Shown piece after piece: positions 10,097 to 19,061 of a DNA stretch of 64,000 nucleotides. The stretch's first letter is position 1. Each line of letters opens with the position of its first letter. A program made the position numbers and the translations under genes. The DNA comes from Betaproteobacteria bacterium Ga0074130 (GTDB lineage Bacteria > Pseudomonadota > Gammaproteobacteria > Burkholderiales > Rhodocyclaceae), in assembly GCA_001464495.1 (NCBI GenBank), contig LNDZ01000029.1, positions 79,455 through 143,454 on the forward strand, given 5' to 3'. Below the pieces are notes generated by a model. The model had not been told where the DNA came from. It did no database searches and was given only the letters and a program-made list of their open reading frames with translations.

Positions 10097-11412
10097 TGGC
10101 GCGCCTCTGCCATCAGGGCTTCGATGTCGGCAATCGTCTTCGGTGTAGCCTCGGTGATGATGTCGCAACCCGTAGGCGTCACCAGCGCGTCATCCTCGAT
10201 CCGAATGCCGATGTTATGGAACGCCACTGGCACGTCATCGGCCGGACGGATATAGCAGCCTGGCTCGATCGTGAGCATCATGCCTGGTGCCAACTTTTTC
10301 CAGTCCTCGCCGTCCTTGTAATCCCCGGCATCATGCACGTCCAGCCCCAGCCAATGTCCAGTGCGGTGCATATAGAAGCGCTTGTAGCTTTCCTGCTCAA
10401 GCACGCTATCTAAGCTGCCTTGCAGTAGCTTGAGATCGAGCATGCCCTGCGCCAGCACTTTGACAGCAGCGTCATGCGGGTCATGAAACGTATTGCCGGG
10501 ACGCGTTGCAGCGATGGCCGCGTCCTGCGCGTTCAGCACCAGCTGATAGACGTCGCGCTGCGCAGAACTGAAGCGCCCGTTGATAGGGAAGGTGCGCGTG
10601 ATGTCACTGGCGTAGCCATCGAGCTCACCACCCGCATCAATCAAGAGCAAATCGCCGTCATTGAGCTTCTGATTGTTTTCCACATAATGCAGTACGCAGG
10701 CGTTTTTGCCACCCGCAACGATGCTGGTGTAAGCGGGCGCCTGACAGCCTTGACGGCGGAACTCATGCAGCAGCTCCGCTTCGATTTCGTATTCGTATTT
10801 GCCGGGGCGCGTCACACGCATCGCGCGCTTGTGGGCCTCGCCCGAGATTTCGCCCGCCCGGCGCATCAGATCAATTTCGAAGGCATCCTTGAACAGGCGC
10901 TGCGCATCGAGAATGCTGCGGATATCGCGAATATTTTCTGGCGCACGCTTGCCAGCGCGGGCTTGTGCACGCACGCCATTCAAGGCGTGCGTGATCCGCG
11001 TGTCCCAGGCAGCATCATGTCCGATGGCGTAGTAAAGATTCGGCTGATTTGTCATCAACTCAATCAGCTTCGCATCCAGCTCGCTGATGGAATAGGCTGC
11101 ATCAAAGCCAAAGGCTTCTGCGGCAGCCGCTGGGCCCCAACGGAAACCGTCCCAGATTTCGCGCTCTTCGTCTTTGTCACGGCAGAACAGAATGCTTTGC
11201 GGTTGGGTTTGCTTGCCATCGCCAGCGATGAGCACCACAACTGCCTCAGGCTCTGTAAAGCCCGACAGGTAAAGCGCGTAGCTGTCGGCACGGTACGGGA
11301 AATGAGCGTCACGGTTGCGCGTTTGCTCCGGAGCGGTCGGAATGATCGCAATCCCTGCGCCCATGCGCGCCAGCGTGGTGTCTCGACGATGACGAAAAGC
11401 CTGGATGTTCAT
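10093..11412 (-). CDS. pepP: Xaa-Pro aminopeptidase (aminopeptidase P II)
   Basis: The 439-residue metallopeptidase removes an N-terminal residue ahead of proline. It has an N-terminal AMP_N domain and a pita-bread catalytic domain whose metal ligands are visible: DAGGELDGYASDITR (about 257-272), HRTGHWLGLDVHD, MLTIEPGCYI and GIRIEDDALVT. Length matches the family. It lies four bases after murU and overlaps the following ubiH-like gene by four bases, so murU-pepP-ubiH forms a tight minus-strand run. Confidence 0.95.
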   Translation of the reverse strand: MNIQAFRHRRDTTLARMGAGIAIIPTAPEQTRNRDAHFPYRADSYALYLSGFTEPEAVVVLIAGDGKQTQPQSILFCRDKDEEREIWDGFRWGPAAAAEAFGFDAAYSISELDAKLIELMTNQPNLYYAIGHDAAWDTRITHALNGVRAQARAGKRAPENIRDIRSILDAQRLFKDAFEIDLMRRAGEISGEAHKRAMRVTRPGKYEYEIEAELLHEFRRQGCQAPAYTSIVAGGKNACVLHYVENNQKLNDGDLLLIDAGGELDGYASDITRTFPINGRFSSAQRDVYQLVLNAQDAAIAATRPGNTFHDPHDAAVKVLAQGMLDLKLLQGSLDSVLEQESYKRFYMHRTGHWLGLDVHDAGDYKDGEDWKKLAPGMMLTIEPGCYIRPADDVPVAFHNIGIRIEDDALVTPTGCDIITEATPKTIADIEALMAEARQ

Positions 11413-11416
11413 GATG

Positions 11417-12127
11417 TCAGAGCGGTGGCGGGTTCAATGTTAGTTCGACATCCAGCGCCGCCAAGCGTTCCGGCGTGCCAACGTCCTCCCAGCGGCGGGG
11501 ATGACACTCGCCACTGACCCGCCCATTGTGCATGGCTTCGCGCAAAACAGGGGCGAGCTTTGCGGGCTTGCCTTGCTCAAGCCCGGTAAACAGCGCAGGG
11601 CGGTAGATGCCAATGCCGGCGAAGGTCAGCTTGCCTTTGTCACTCGGACTATCCTGCACGCGATCAGCCACCAAGCGGAAATCGCCTTGCACATGATGCG
11701 GTGGGTTCGGTACCAGAACGAGATGCGCTAGATCCTCACCGAGGGCATCCGCCCGCTGCAGGGCCAACGCCGGCTGCCAGTCGGAATAAATGTCACCATT
11801 GATGACCAAGAAGGGCTCGTTGCGCTGTTCAGGGTCGAGCGAAGGTAGGGCGTGTGCGATACCGCCAGCGGTTTCCAGTGCCCCCTCGGGTTCAGCCGAC
11901 CACTCGATATGCACACCATATTGGGAACCGTCACCCAAGGCCGACACAAGCTTTGCGCCCAGATGCGCGTGATTGATGACGATGTCAGTCAGACCAGCGG
12001 CAGCCAGGCGCGCTAGGTGCCACACGATCAGCGGCTTGCCACCCACAGCCAACAAAGGTTTGGGTAGGTGGTCAGTCAATGGCCGCATGCGCTCGCCACG
12101 GCCGGCAGCGAGGATGAGGGCTTTCAC
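11417..12127 (-). CDS. murU: N-acetylmuramate alpha-1-phosphate uridylyltransferase
   Basis: A 236-residue sugar nucleotidyltransferase with the signature LAAGRGERMRPLT (residues 6-18) and a PLLAVGGKPLI substrate loop. With AmgK it forms the MurNAc recycling route known from Pseudomonas and many betaproteobacteria, converting MurNAc-1-phosphate to UDP-MurNAc and bypassing de novo steps that fosfomycin blocks. The assignment to MurU rather than a generic glucose-1-phosphate uridylyltransferase rests on the adjacent amgK (85 bp upstream, same strand) and short length. The start is GTG at 12127. Confidence 0.9.
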   Translation of the reverse strand: MKALILAAGRGERMRPLTDHLPKPLLAVGGKPLIVWHLARLAAAGLTDIVINHAHLGAKLVSALGDGSQYGVHIEWSAEPEGALETAGGIAHALPSLDPEQRNEPFLVINGDIYSDWQPALALQRADALGEDLAHLVLVPNPPHHVQGDFRLVADRVQDSPSDKGKLTFAGIGIYRPALFTGLEQGKPAKLAPVLREAMHNGRVSGECHPRRWEDVGTPERLAALDVELTLNPPPL

Positions 12128-12212
12128 CGCGCACCTCTACAAAGCAAGAACACGACTGTTCGCTGCGCTTGCGAGTTGGCACTCATCCGATATGGGAGCC
12201 CGATACGATTGG

Positions 12213-13220
12213 TCAAAATGTCAGCCCCGACTTCACGTCGTTGCCGTGCACTTGATCAAGCAAGCGCAATAGGGGATGGAGACCGTCATAACGATGACAT
12301 GCCTTGCGTAGATACGTCAGCACCAGCGGCATGTCTTTCAAATAGCCATCCTTGCCGTCACGGTGGTAGAGCCGGGCGAAGATGCCCAGCACCTTGAGAT
12401 GGCGCTGCACCCCCATCCACTCGTAATCGCGATAGAAATCGCCGAAATCCTCACGAATAGGCAGGCCTTGTTTGCGTGCCTTCTCCCAGTAGCGCACCAA
12501 CCAGTCGATGACCAGCGCTTCATCCCACTCGATGTAGGCGTCCTTGAACAGAGAGGCCAGGTCATAACTCATGGGCCCATACACGGCATCCTGAAAATCA
12601 ATAACACCGGGGTTGGGCAAATCAGGGTGGGCGATGCGCATGAGGTTGCGCGAATGGTAGTCGCGGTGGACATAAACGCGCGGCTCAGCCAAATTGACAT
12701 CAAGGATACGGCGGAAGGTTTTCTCCAGCACCTGACGCTGCCTGTCATCCAAGTTCACGCCTAGGTGCTTGCCCAGATACCACTCGGGGAACAGATCAAG
12801 CTCACGGCGCAACAGGGCTTCGTCGTAATCGGGCAATTGCCCGGGCTGGCTGGCGGCTTGCAGTCCGATCAGGGCATCCAGCGCATCGCCGTACAGCACA
12901 GGCGCGGACTCGGACGTGAGTACCGGCAGATAGGTTTCGCTGCCCAGATCAGATAACAGCAGGTAGCCACGCTCAAGATCGGTTGCCAGCACCTGCGGCA
13001 CATGCACGCCGGCATCGGCAAACAGCTGCTGTACGCGCAACCAAGGCTTGCAGTCCTCATGGCTGGGCGGTGCATCCATGACGATCTGCGTTTCGCCATC
13101 GGCATAGCTCACCCGGAAATAACGGCGAAAGCTGGCGTCTGCAGAAGCTGGGGCCAAGGTGAAGTGGCGACCGGGAGAGAGTGTCTCCAGCCAATGGGTG
13201 ATTTCCTGCTGTCGTTGCAT
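12213..13220 (-). CDS. amgK: N-acetylmuramate/N-acetylglucosamine anomeric kinase
   Basis: A 335-residue aminoglycoside-phosphotransferase-fold kinase that phosphorylates C1 of MurNAc or GlcNAc during peptidoglycan recycling. The Brenner-type loop HRDYHSRNLM (about residues 183-192) and the metal-binding VIDFQDAVYGP (about 204-214) are intact. The frame extends nine codons further to an ATG at 13247; I prefer the ATG at 13220 (MQRQQEI) but neither start has a clear ribosome site. It is divergent from lptD, the arrangement seen in Pseudomonas, and precedes murU. Confidence 0.9.
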   Translation of the reverse strand: MQRQQEITHWLETLSPGRHFTLAPASADASFRRYFRVSYADGETQIVMDAPPSHEDCKPWLRVQQLFADAGVHVPQVLATDLERGYLLLSDLGSETYLPVLTSESAPVLYGDALDALIGLQAASQPGQLPDYDEALLRRELDLFPEWYLGKHLGVNLDDRQRQVLEKTFRRILDVNLAEPRVYVHRDYHSRNLMRIAHPDLPNPGVIDFQDAVYGPMSYDLASLFKDAYIEWDEALVIDWLVRYWEKARKQGLPIREDFGDFYRDYEWMGVQRHLKVLGIFARLYHRDGKDGYLKDMPLVLTYLRKACHRYDGLHPLLRLLDQVHGNDVKSGLTF

Positions 13221-13278
13221 GGATATGTATATCTTGGTTACAGCCATTAGGGGGCTAATTTCCCCGGGCGGCCGATGT

Positions 13279-13295
13279 TAGAATGCAAAATTCTA
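13279..13295. promoter_or_regulatory. Palindromic TAGAAT -10 element between amgK and lptD
   Basis: TAGAAT, five spacer bases GCAAA, then ATTCTA: a 6-bp inverted repeat that reads as a good -10 box on both strands. It lies about 70 bases before the lptD ATG and about 60 bases before the amgK ATG. No clear -35 is seen on either side. It may be a shared divergent promoter or an operator; position and symmetry are the only evidence. Confidence 0.4.
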
Positions 13296-13363
13296 TCATT
13301 TGGCTTGTAACTGTCTGTCTGCAGTATGCGGCGGTCGGGGGCATAACAAGAAAAGTACACGGC

Positions 13364-16003
13364 ATGACGGCTTCGGTACGCGGACAACTCGGGATCGCTG
13401 CACTGCTCACGGCAGCGGGCGCAGCAAGCGCTGCAGAAAATCTGCCGCTATTGCGGGTTGATCCTGCTCTCCTCGGCATGGGTACGCCGGTTGCTAAGCC
13501 AGTCACAGGGGGAGCCACCGTTGTAGCGCCAGTAAAGTCTACTGCTGTTGCCACAACATCTGCTGCACCTACCCCAGCGACACCAGCCGCTCAAGCCAAA
13601 ATCGCCCAGACGACCGCGCCTGTTGCCGCTGCGGCGGTTGCTACAAGCCAGGCCGCTGTACAAAAGACCGACACACCCGCTCCGGTCGCCAGCCCCGCCA
13701 GCCCGCCGCAAGTATCCGAACAGGCCCAGGTGGCACCACTCTACTCTGCCCATGTACAAGCGGGCCACCTGCCTGGCCCGAATGGCATCAAGGCCGTACC
13801 GCATGACCCAAATGCCAAGGCGCCTATTTACATCACGGCGGATAATCTGACCGGCACGACCGATCAGACGGTTGTTGCCCAAGGCAACGTCGAGCTACAG
13901 CAGCGTGATGCAACACTGAATGCTGACAAAGTGACTTACTGGCAGCTCGACGAGGAAACTGAGGCTGAAGGCAACGTCAAGCTGGAACGTCCCGATGGCC
14001 GCATCACCGGCCCCAAGATGCGCATGCGCATAGAAGAAAGCCAAGGCTACTTCGAGAACCCGACTTACACCATTCAGCGTCAAATCGTTGTAAAGCAAGC
14101 AGGCGCGCAGCAGTCGCTGTATAAGCCCTTGCACCCAGACATGCCAGATATCTATGCGCCGCAGAAGCGCACGACCACTGGTACTGGCACTGCCGAGCGT
14201 ATCGATTTCGAGGGCGAAGGCCAATACCGCATGAAAAATGCGAGCTATAGCACTTGCCCAGCGAACGACAAACAAGATTGGTACGCACAAGTTGCCGACC
14301 TCAAGCTCGACTATGACCGTGAAGTTGGCAGTGGCCAGGAAGCCAAGGTCTACTTTAAGGGTGTGCCCATCATGTACACCCCGAGCCTGTCATTCTCGCT
14401 CAACAATCAGCGCAAGAGTGGCTTGCTGCCGGCCACCTTTGGCGCAAACTCGCGGGTCGGCTTCCAGTATATCCAGCCGTATTACTGGAACATCGCGCCA
14501 AACATGGATGCGACCTTCTCTTCACGCCTAATGTCACGTCGTGGCCTGCAATTGACGAGTCAGTTGCGCTACGTCGACTACAACTACTCCGGCATCAGCA
14601 ACTTTGAATACCTGCCTAACGACTCGATTACAGGCGAAAACCGCTACGCCTATTCGATCCGGCATAACCAGAACTTCGGTGCAGGCCTGACCGGCGGTCT
14701 GAACCTGAATGGTGTATCTGACAACACCTACTTCACGGATCTGTCGACACGCATTGCGGTGATCTCCCAAGGTAACTTGCTCCGCCAAGGTAACCTCACT
14801 TACAACGCCGGTTGGTGGTCATCAAGTTTGACGGCACAACGCTATCAGACCTTGCAGGATTTGAAGAATCCGATCACACCACCGTATGCGCGCTTGCCGC
14901 AAGTAACACTGACTGCTCTGCGCCCCGATCTGCCGTATGGTGCTGCTTTCAGTCTCAACGGCGAATATGTCAGCTTCTCGCATCCGACCAATGTAATTGG
15001 TCAGCGTACGGTGCTGTATCCGCAGCTCTCGCTACCAATGCAAACGGCATCGATGTATGTGACGCCCAAGATTGGTATTCACGCTACTAACTACAAGCTT
15101 GAACGACAGGCAGCAGGCGTGCCTGATACGATCAGTCGCCAAGTCCCCATTTTCAGTGTCGACAGCGGTGTTACGTTTGAGCGCGACAGCAGCTGGTTCG
15201 GCCGTGGCATGACTCAGACCCTAGAGCCACGCCTTTACTACGTTTACATCCCGCGGCGCGACCAATCCAAGATTCCGGTATTCGATACCGCACTGGCTGA
15301 CTTCAACTTCGCACAGGTGTTCTCGGAAAATCGTTACATTGGTAGCGACCGTATTGGCGATGCGAATCAGCTCACGGCTGCTGTGACTTCGCGCTTTATC
15401 GACCCTAACACTGGGGTTGAACTGCTACGTGGCATGATCGGTCAACGCTATTACTTCAGCGACCAAATCGTGACGCTGCCGACTGAAATACGGCGCACTG
15501 CCCGCGATGCTGACCTGCTTGCATCTTTGAGTGGCTTGGTTGCGCCCAAGACCTATCTCGATAGCGGTATCCAATACAACCCACGCGATGGTCGTACCGA
15601 GCGCCTGAATTTTTCTGCACGTTATCAACCCGAAATCGGCAAGGTCGTGAATGCTGGCTATCGCTATACACGTGATCTGCTCGGACAAATCGACATCTCT
15701 GCGCAATGGCCACTGAGTGGTGGCTGGTCAGGTGTGGGGCGCTACAATTACTCGACTAAGGAAAAGCGCATCATCGAAGGCGTTGCCGGCTTTGAATACA
15801 ACGCCGGTTGCTGGGCGATCCGCGGCGTGCTGCAACGCCTGTCAACAACGGTCGACACCAAGACCACGTCCTTCTTTGTCCAGCTTGAACTCAGCGGCTT
15901 CTCAAATCTCGGCTCCAATCCGGGTGAGATCCTGAGACGAAACATTCCAGGCTATAGCCGCAACTACAATGACGGCACAGACTCGGGGACGAGCTACTAC
16001 TAA
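13364..16003 (+). CDS. lptD: LPS-assembly outer membrane protein LptD
   Basis: An 879-residue outer-membrane beta-barrel that inserts lipopolysaccharide into the outer leaflet together with LptE. It starts with a signal peptide (about residues 1-24, ending AASA), then an unusual Ala/Pro/Thr/Val-rich stretch (about 40-130), an OstA/LptA-like jellyroll (about 150-245, with DQTVVAQGNVELQQ), and the barrel running to a C-terminal tyrosine pair. Only two cysteines exist in the whole mature protein, Cys298 and Cys816, where E. coli has four. ATG at 13364 is chosen over an open frame 27 codons longer because it begins the signal peptide. surA follows 26 bp later. Confidence 0.95.
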   Translation: MTASVRGQLGIAALLTAAGAASAAENLPLLRVDPALLGMGTPVAKPVTGGATVVAPVKSTAVATTSAAPTPATPAAQAKIAQTTAPVAAAAVATSQAAVQKTDTPAPVASPASPPQVSEQAQVAPLYSAHVQAGHLPGPNGIKAVPHDPNAKAPIYITADNLTGTTDQTVVAQGNVELQQRDATLNADKVTYWQLDEETEAEGNVKLERPDGRITGPKMRMRIEESQGYFENPTYTIQRQIVVKQAGAQQSLYKPLHPDMPDIYAPQKRTTTGTGTAERIDFEGEGQYRMKNASYSTCPANDKQDWYAQVADLKLDYDREVGSGQEAKVYFKGVPIMYTPSLSFSLNNQRKSGLLPATFGANSRVGFQYIQPYYWNIAPNMDATFSSRLMSRRGLQLTSQLRYVDYNYSGISNFEYLPNDSITGENRYAYSIRHNQNFGAGLTGGLNLNGVSDNTYFTDLSTRIAVISQGNLLRQGNLTYNAGWWSSSLTAQRYQTLQDLKNPITPPYARLPQVTLTALRPDLPYGAAFSLNGEYVSFSHPTNVIGQRTVLYPQLSLPMQTASMYVTPKIGIHATNYKLERQAAGVPDTISRQVPIFSVDSGVTFERDSSWFGRGMTQTLEPRLYYVYIPRRDQSKIPVFDTALADFNFAQVFSENRYIGSDRIGDANQLTAAVTSRFIDPNTGVELLRGMIGQRYYFSDQIVTLPTEIRRTARDADLLASLSGLVAPKTYLDSGIQYNPRDGRTERLNFSARYQPEIGKVVNAGYRYTRDLLGQIDISAQWPLSGGWSGVGRYNYSTKEKRIIEGVAGFEYNAGCWAIRGVLQRLSTTVDTKTTSFFVQLELSGFSNLGSNPGEILRRNIPGYSRNYNDGTDSGTSYY

Positions 16004-16029
16004 AGCCGCGCTGCCCGATGGAGGCATTC

Positions 16030-17328
16030 ATGAAATTCCGCACCCTGCTCCCTCTCTTTGGATTAATTCTGGCCCAGGCTGCACCGGCACAGACGCGAAT
16101 CAAAGTAATCGAAGTTGATCGCATTATTGCCGTCGTCAACAACGAAGCCATCACGCAATACGACTTGCGCAGCCGCATCGATAGCGTCGAGGCTAATCTG
16201 CGGCGTCAAGGCACACCGATGCCGCCGGCCAAGGAACTCGAGCGACAGTTGCTTGAGCGTCTGATCATTGATCGCGTGCAAATGCAGACCGCCACCGAGC
16301 AAGGCATGCGCGTTGGTGATGCGGAGCTGGATGCCGCCATGCGTCGAATTGCCGAGAACAACCGCATGACACTTGACAGCTTCAAGGCGGCACTGGAAAA
16401 AGATGGTGTTCCTTGGGCCAAGTTCCGCGAGGAAATCCGTCAGGAAATCACCTTGTCACGTCTACGTGACCGCGAAGTCGACAGCCGTCTCGTTATCTCT
16501 GAGGGCGAAATCGATAACTACCTCTCCAGTGCCGATGCGCGCGGCGAAACCGCTGAATACTCACTCGCTCACATCGTCATACGCCTACCGGAGCAGGCCA
16601 GTCCCGACCAGATCGCCCGTCTACGTAATCGCGCACAGGAAGCCTTGCAGCAACTGCGTCAGGGTGAGGACTTCGGCAAGGTGGCCGCAGCATACTCCGA
16701 TGCCCCGGATGGTTTGAGTGGTGGCAAGATTGGCGTGCGAACCCGTGACCGCTTGCCCGGTCTGTATGCCGACGAAGTCGACAAGCTCAGCGTCGGCGGC
16801 GTGAGTGACATTCTGCGCAGTTCGGCGGGCTTCCACATTCTCAAGTTGATCGACAAGCGTGGTGGGAAAATTGCCGCAGTCGCTACACAACAGACACGCG
16901 CGCGCCACATTCTCATCAAGACCACCGAAATCGTCTCCGATGTGGACGCCAAGCGCAAAATCGATGTGCTCAAGGAGCGTCTCGACAACGGTGGCAACTT
17001 TGCCGAAATCGCGCGCCTGCATTCGAACGATCTCTCAGCCTCCAAGGGCGGGGATCTCGGCTGGCTTGATCAAGGCGCCACCGTTCCTGAGTTTGAAAAA
17101 GCCATGAATGCCTTGCCACTCAACAAGGTTAGTGGGCCGGTGCGTAGCCCCTTCGGCTGGCACCTGATAGAAGTGCAGGAGCGTCGCACCAGCGAAGGTG
17201 GGACCGAACAGCTACGTCTTGCTGCACGTCAGGCGCTACGTGAGCGCAAGTCGGACGAAGCCTATCAGGACTGGTTACGTCAGCTGCGTGACCGTGCGTA
17301 TGTCGAATACCGTCTTGAAGAGCGCTGA
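16030..17328 (+). CDS. surA: Periplasmic chaperone and peptidyl-prolyl isomerase SurA
   Basis: The 432-residue product escorts outer-membrane proteins such as LptD across the periplasm. A signal peptide (about residues 1-21) precedes the SurA_N chaperone domain, which opens with VDRIIAVVNNEAIT, then two PpiC rotamase domains beginning near EYSLAHIVIRL (about 175) and TRARHILIKT (about 288), and a C-terminal helix. The start is decided by GGAGG at 16020-16024, five bases before ATG 16030, rather than an in-frame ATG at 16018. It lies between lptD and pdxA, as in E. coli. Confidence 0.96.
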   Translation: MKFRTLLPLFGLILAQAAPAQTRIKVIEVDRIIAVVNNEAITQYDLRSRIDSVEANLRRQGTPMPPAKELERQLLERLIIDRVQMQTATEQGMRVGDAELDAAMRRIAENNRMTLDSFKAALEKDGVPWAKFREEIRQEITLSRLRDREVDSRLVISEGEIDNYLSSADARGETAEYSLAHIVIRLPEQASPDQIARLRNRAQEALQQLRQGEDFGKVAAAYSDAPDGLSGGKIGVRTRDRLPGLYADEVDKLSVGGVSDILRSSAGFHILKLIDKRGGKIAAVATQQTRARHILIKTTEIVSDVDAKRKIDVLKERLDNGGNFAEIARLHSNDLSASKGGDLGWLDQGATVPEFEKAMNALPLNKVSGPVRSPFGWHLIEVQERRTSEGGTEQLRLAARQALRERKSDEAYQDWLRQLRDRAYVEYRLEER

Positions 17329-18262
17329 TTTACCCAGGCTGGTCATTACCTCGGGGGAGCCGGCCAGCATCGGCCCGGACATTTGTCTGGCCCTCGCGCA
17401 ACATGAGGTCGCTGCCAACATCACAGTATTGGGTGACCGTGATCTGCTCGCAGCCCGTGCGGCCCAACTAGGCATCAGCATTGATGGCTTGCGCATCGAG
17501 CACGTTCCCTTGCGCGCACCGTGCCAAGCCGGCGTCCTTGATTCAGCCAATGCGCCGTATGTGCTCGCGTTACTGGATCGCGCCATCGCCGGCTGCCAAT
17601 CGGGTGAATATGCCGCCATGGTGACTGCGCCAGTGCACAAGGGAGTGATCAACGATGCCGGAATCCCCTTCACCGGTCACACCGAATATCTGGCCGAGAA
17701 AACCGACACGCCGCGCGTCGTCATGATGCTAGCGGGTGCGGGTTTGCGCGTAGCGCTGGCGACGACGCACCTTGCACTTAAAGAGGTACCTGCTGCCATC
17801 ACGCGTGATGAACTAACAACAACGCTGCGCATCCTGCATGCGGACCTCGTCAATAAATTTGGCATTGCCAATCCGCGCATTCTGGTGGCGGGTCTCAACC
17901 CGCATGCGGGTGAGAGCGGTCATATGGGCAGCGAGGAAATTGAAGTCATCACTCCGGTGCTTGAAGCACTGCGCAGCGAAGGCATGGACCTAATTGGCCC
18001 ACTTCCAGCAGATACGCTGTTCACCAAGCACTGCCTTGCCGGCTCGCACGCACAACTTGCCATGTATCACGATCAAGGGTTGGCCGTGCTCAAATTTGCG
18101 GCCTTCGAAGAGGGCATCAATGTCACGCTGGGGCTGCCCATCATCCGTACGTCTGTTGATCATGGCACCGCGCTTGATCTGGCCGGTACTGGGAAGGCTG
18201 ATCCACGTAGCCTGTTTGCGGCAATCGCGGCAGCGCTTGAAATGACAGCAGAGCGAGGCTGA
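17300..18262 (+). CDS. pdxA: 4-hydroxythreonine-4-phosphate dehydrogenase
   Basis: A 320-residue NAD- and metal-dependent dehydrogenase of pyridoxal phosphate synthesis. It shows the N-terminal ITSGEPASIGPDI, the metal His in GHTEYL, and LNPHAGESGHMG near residue 200; the more usual form of the first motif is GDPAGIGPE, so this copy carries Glu and Ser substitutions. The best start is ATG 17300, which overlaps the end of surA by 29 bases; TTG at 17315 is an alternative. It belongs to the lptD-surA-pdxA run. Confidence 0.94.
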   Translation: MSNTVLKSADLPRLVITSGEPASIGPDICLALAQHEVAANITVLGDRDLLAARAAQLGISIDGLRIEHVPLRAPCQAGVLDSANAPYVLALLDRAIAGCQSGEYAAMVTAPVHKGVINDAGIPFTGHTEYLAEKTDTPRVVMMLAGAGLRVALATTHLALKEVPAAITRDELTTTLRILHADLVNKFGIANPRILVAGLNPHAGESGHMGSEEIEVITPVLEALRSEGMDLIGPLPADTLFTKHCLAGSHAQLAMYHDQGLAVLKFAAFEEGINVTLGLPIIRTSVDHGTALDLAGTGKADPRSLFAAIAAALEMTAERG

Positions 18263-18264
18263 TC

Positions 18265-19059
18265 ATGTGTCAATTGCTGGGTATGAATTGCAACACACCC
18301 ACTGATATCTGCTTCTCCTTCGCAGGTTTCCGTACGCGTGGCGGGCTGACCGATGTGCACAAGGATGGCTGGGGCATCGCTTTCTTTGAAGGCCGTGGCT
18401 GCCGCTCCTTCATCGACGTCCAACAAGCATGCGAGTCACCCGTCGCCGATCTGGTGCGCCAGTATCCGATCCGCTCGACCAATGTCATCGCCCACATTCG
18501 TAAAGCGACCCAAGGTCGCGTTGCGCTGGAGAATACCCATCCGTTCCAACGCGAGCTGTGGGGTCGTCACTGGGTCTTCGCGCACAATGGTGACCTCAAG
18601 GACTTCCATCCCAAGCTGGTTGGTCCCTATCAGGCGGTTGGCGACACCGACTCTGAACGCGCATTCTGCTACCTGCTGCATCACCTGCGCCTTGAGTTTG
18701 CCTCGGCGCCAGCTCCCGAACGCATGTTCCCGGTGCTACGCGAATTGGCAACGCGCATTGCCGCCTATGGCGAATTCAACTTCCTGCTCTCCAATGGCGA
18801 CTTCCTGTTTGCCCATCGCGGCACGCAGCTCAGTTATATCGTCCGACAAGCGCCCTTCTCCACGGCGCGCCTCAAGGACGAAGACATGAGCATCAACTTC
18901 AATGAAGTCGCCAGCCCCAATGATCGCATCGCCGTTGTTGCAACACAGCCACTGACTGAGAATGAAGTCTGGACAGCGTTCGAAGATCGCACACTGAATC
19001 TTTTTGTGGATGGCGAATTGCGCATGAGCGCATCGACCGCTTCCCCGGTAAACGTCTGA
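18265..19059 (+). CDS. Class II glutamine amidotransferase (YafJ-like)
   Basis: A 264-residue Ntn-hydrolase-fold protein of the YafJ/EgtC group. Cys2 directly after the initiator is the expected nucleophile; further family features are [21 protein letters not shown] and [11 protein letters not shown], the last holding the Asn-Gly of the glutaminase site. There is no second synthetase domain, so the acceptor of the ammonia or glutamyl group is unknown. It is wedged between pdxA (two bases upstream) and rsmA (two bases downstream), genes that are adjacent in many gammaproteobacteria, and must be co-transcribed with them. Confidence 0.85.
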   Translation: MCQLLGMNCNTPTDICFSFAGFRTRGGLTDVHKDGWGIAFFEGRGCRSFIDVQQACESPVADLVRQYPIRSTNVIAHIRKATQGRVALENTHPFQRELWGRHWVFAHNGDLKDFHPKLVGPYQAVGDTDSERAFCYLLHHLRLEFASAPAPERMFPVLRELATRIAAYGEFNFLLSNGDFLFAHRGTQLSYIVRQAPFSTARLKDEDMSINFNEVASPNDRIAVVATQPLTENEVWTAFEDRTLNLFVDGELRMSASTASPVNV

Positions 19060-19061
19060 CC

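Noticed and set aside
10474..11517. 347-codon open frame antisense to pepP
   Set aside because: pepP has all metal ligands; the opposite frame has no protein-like features.
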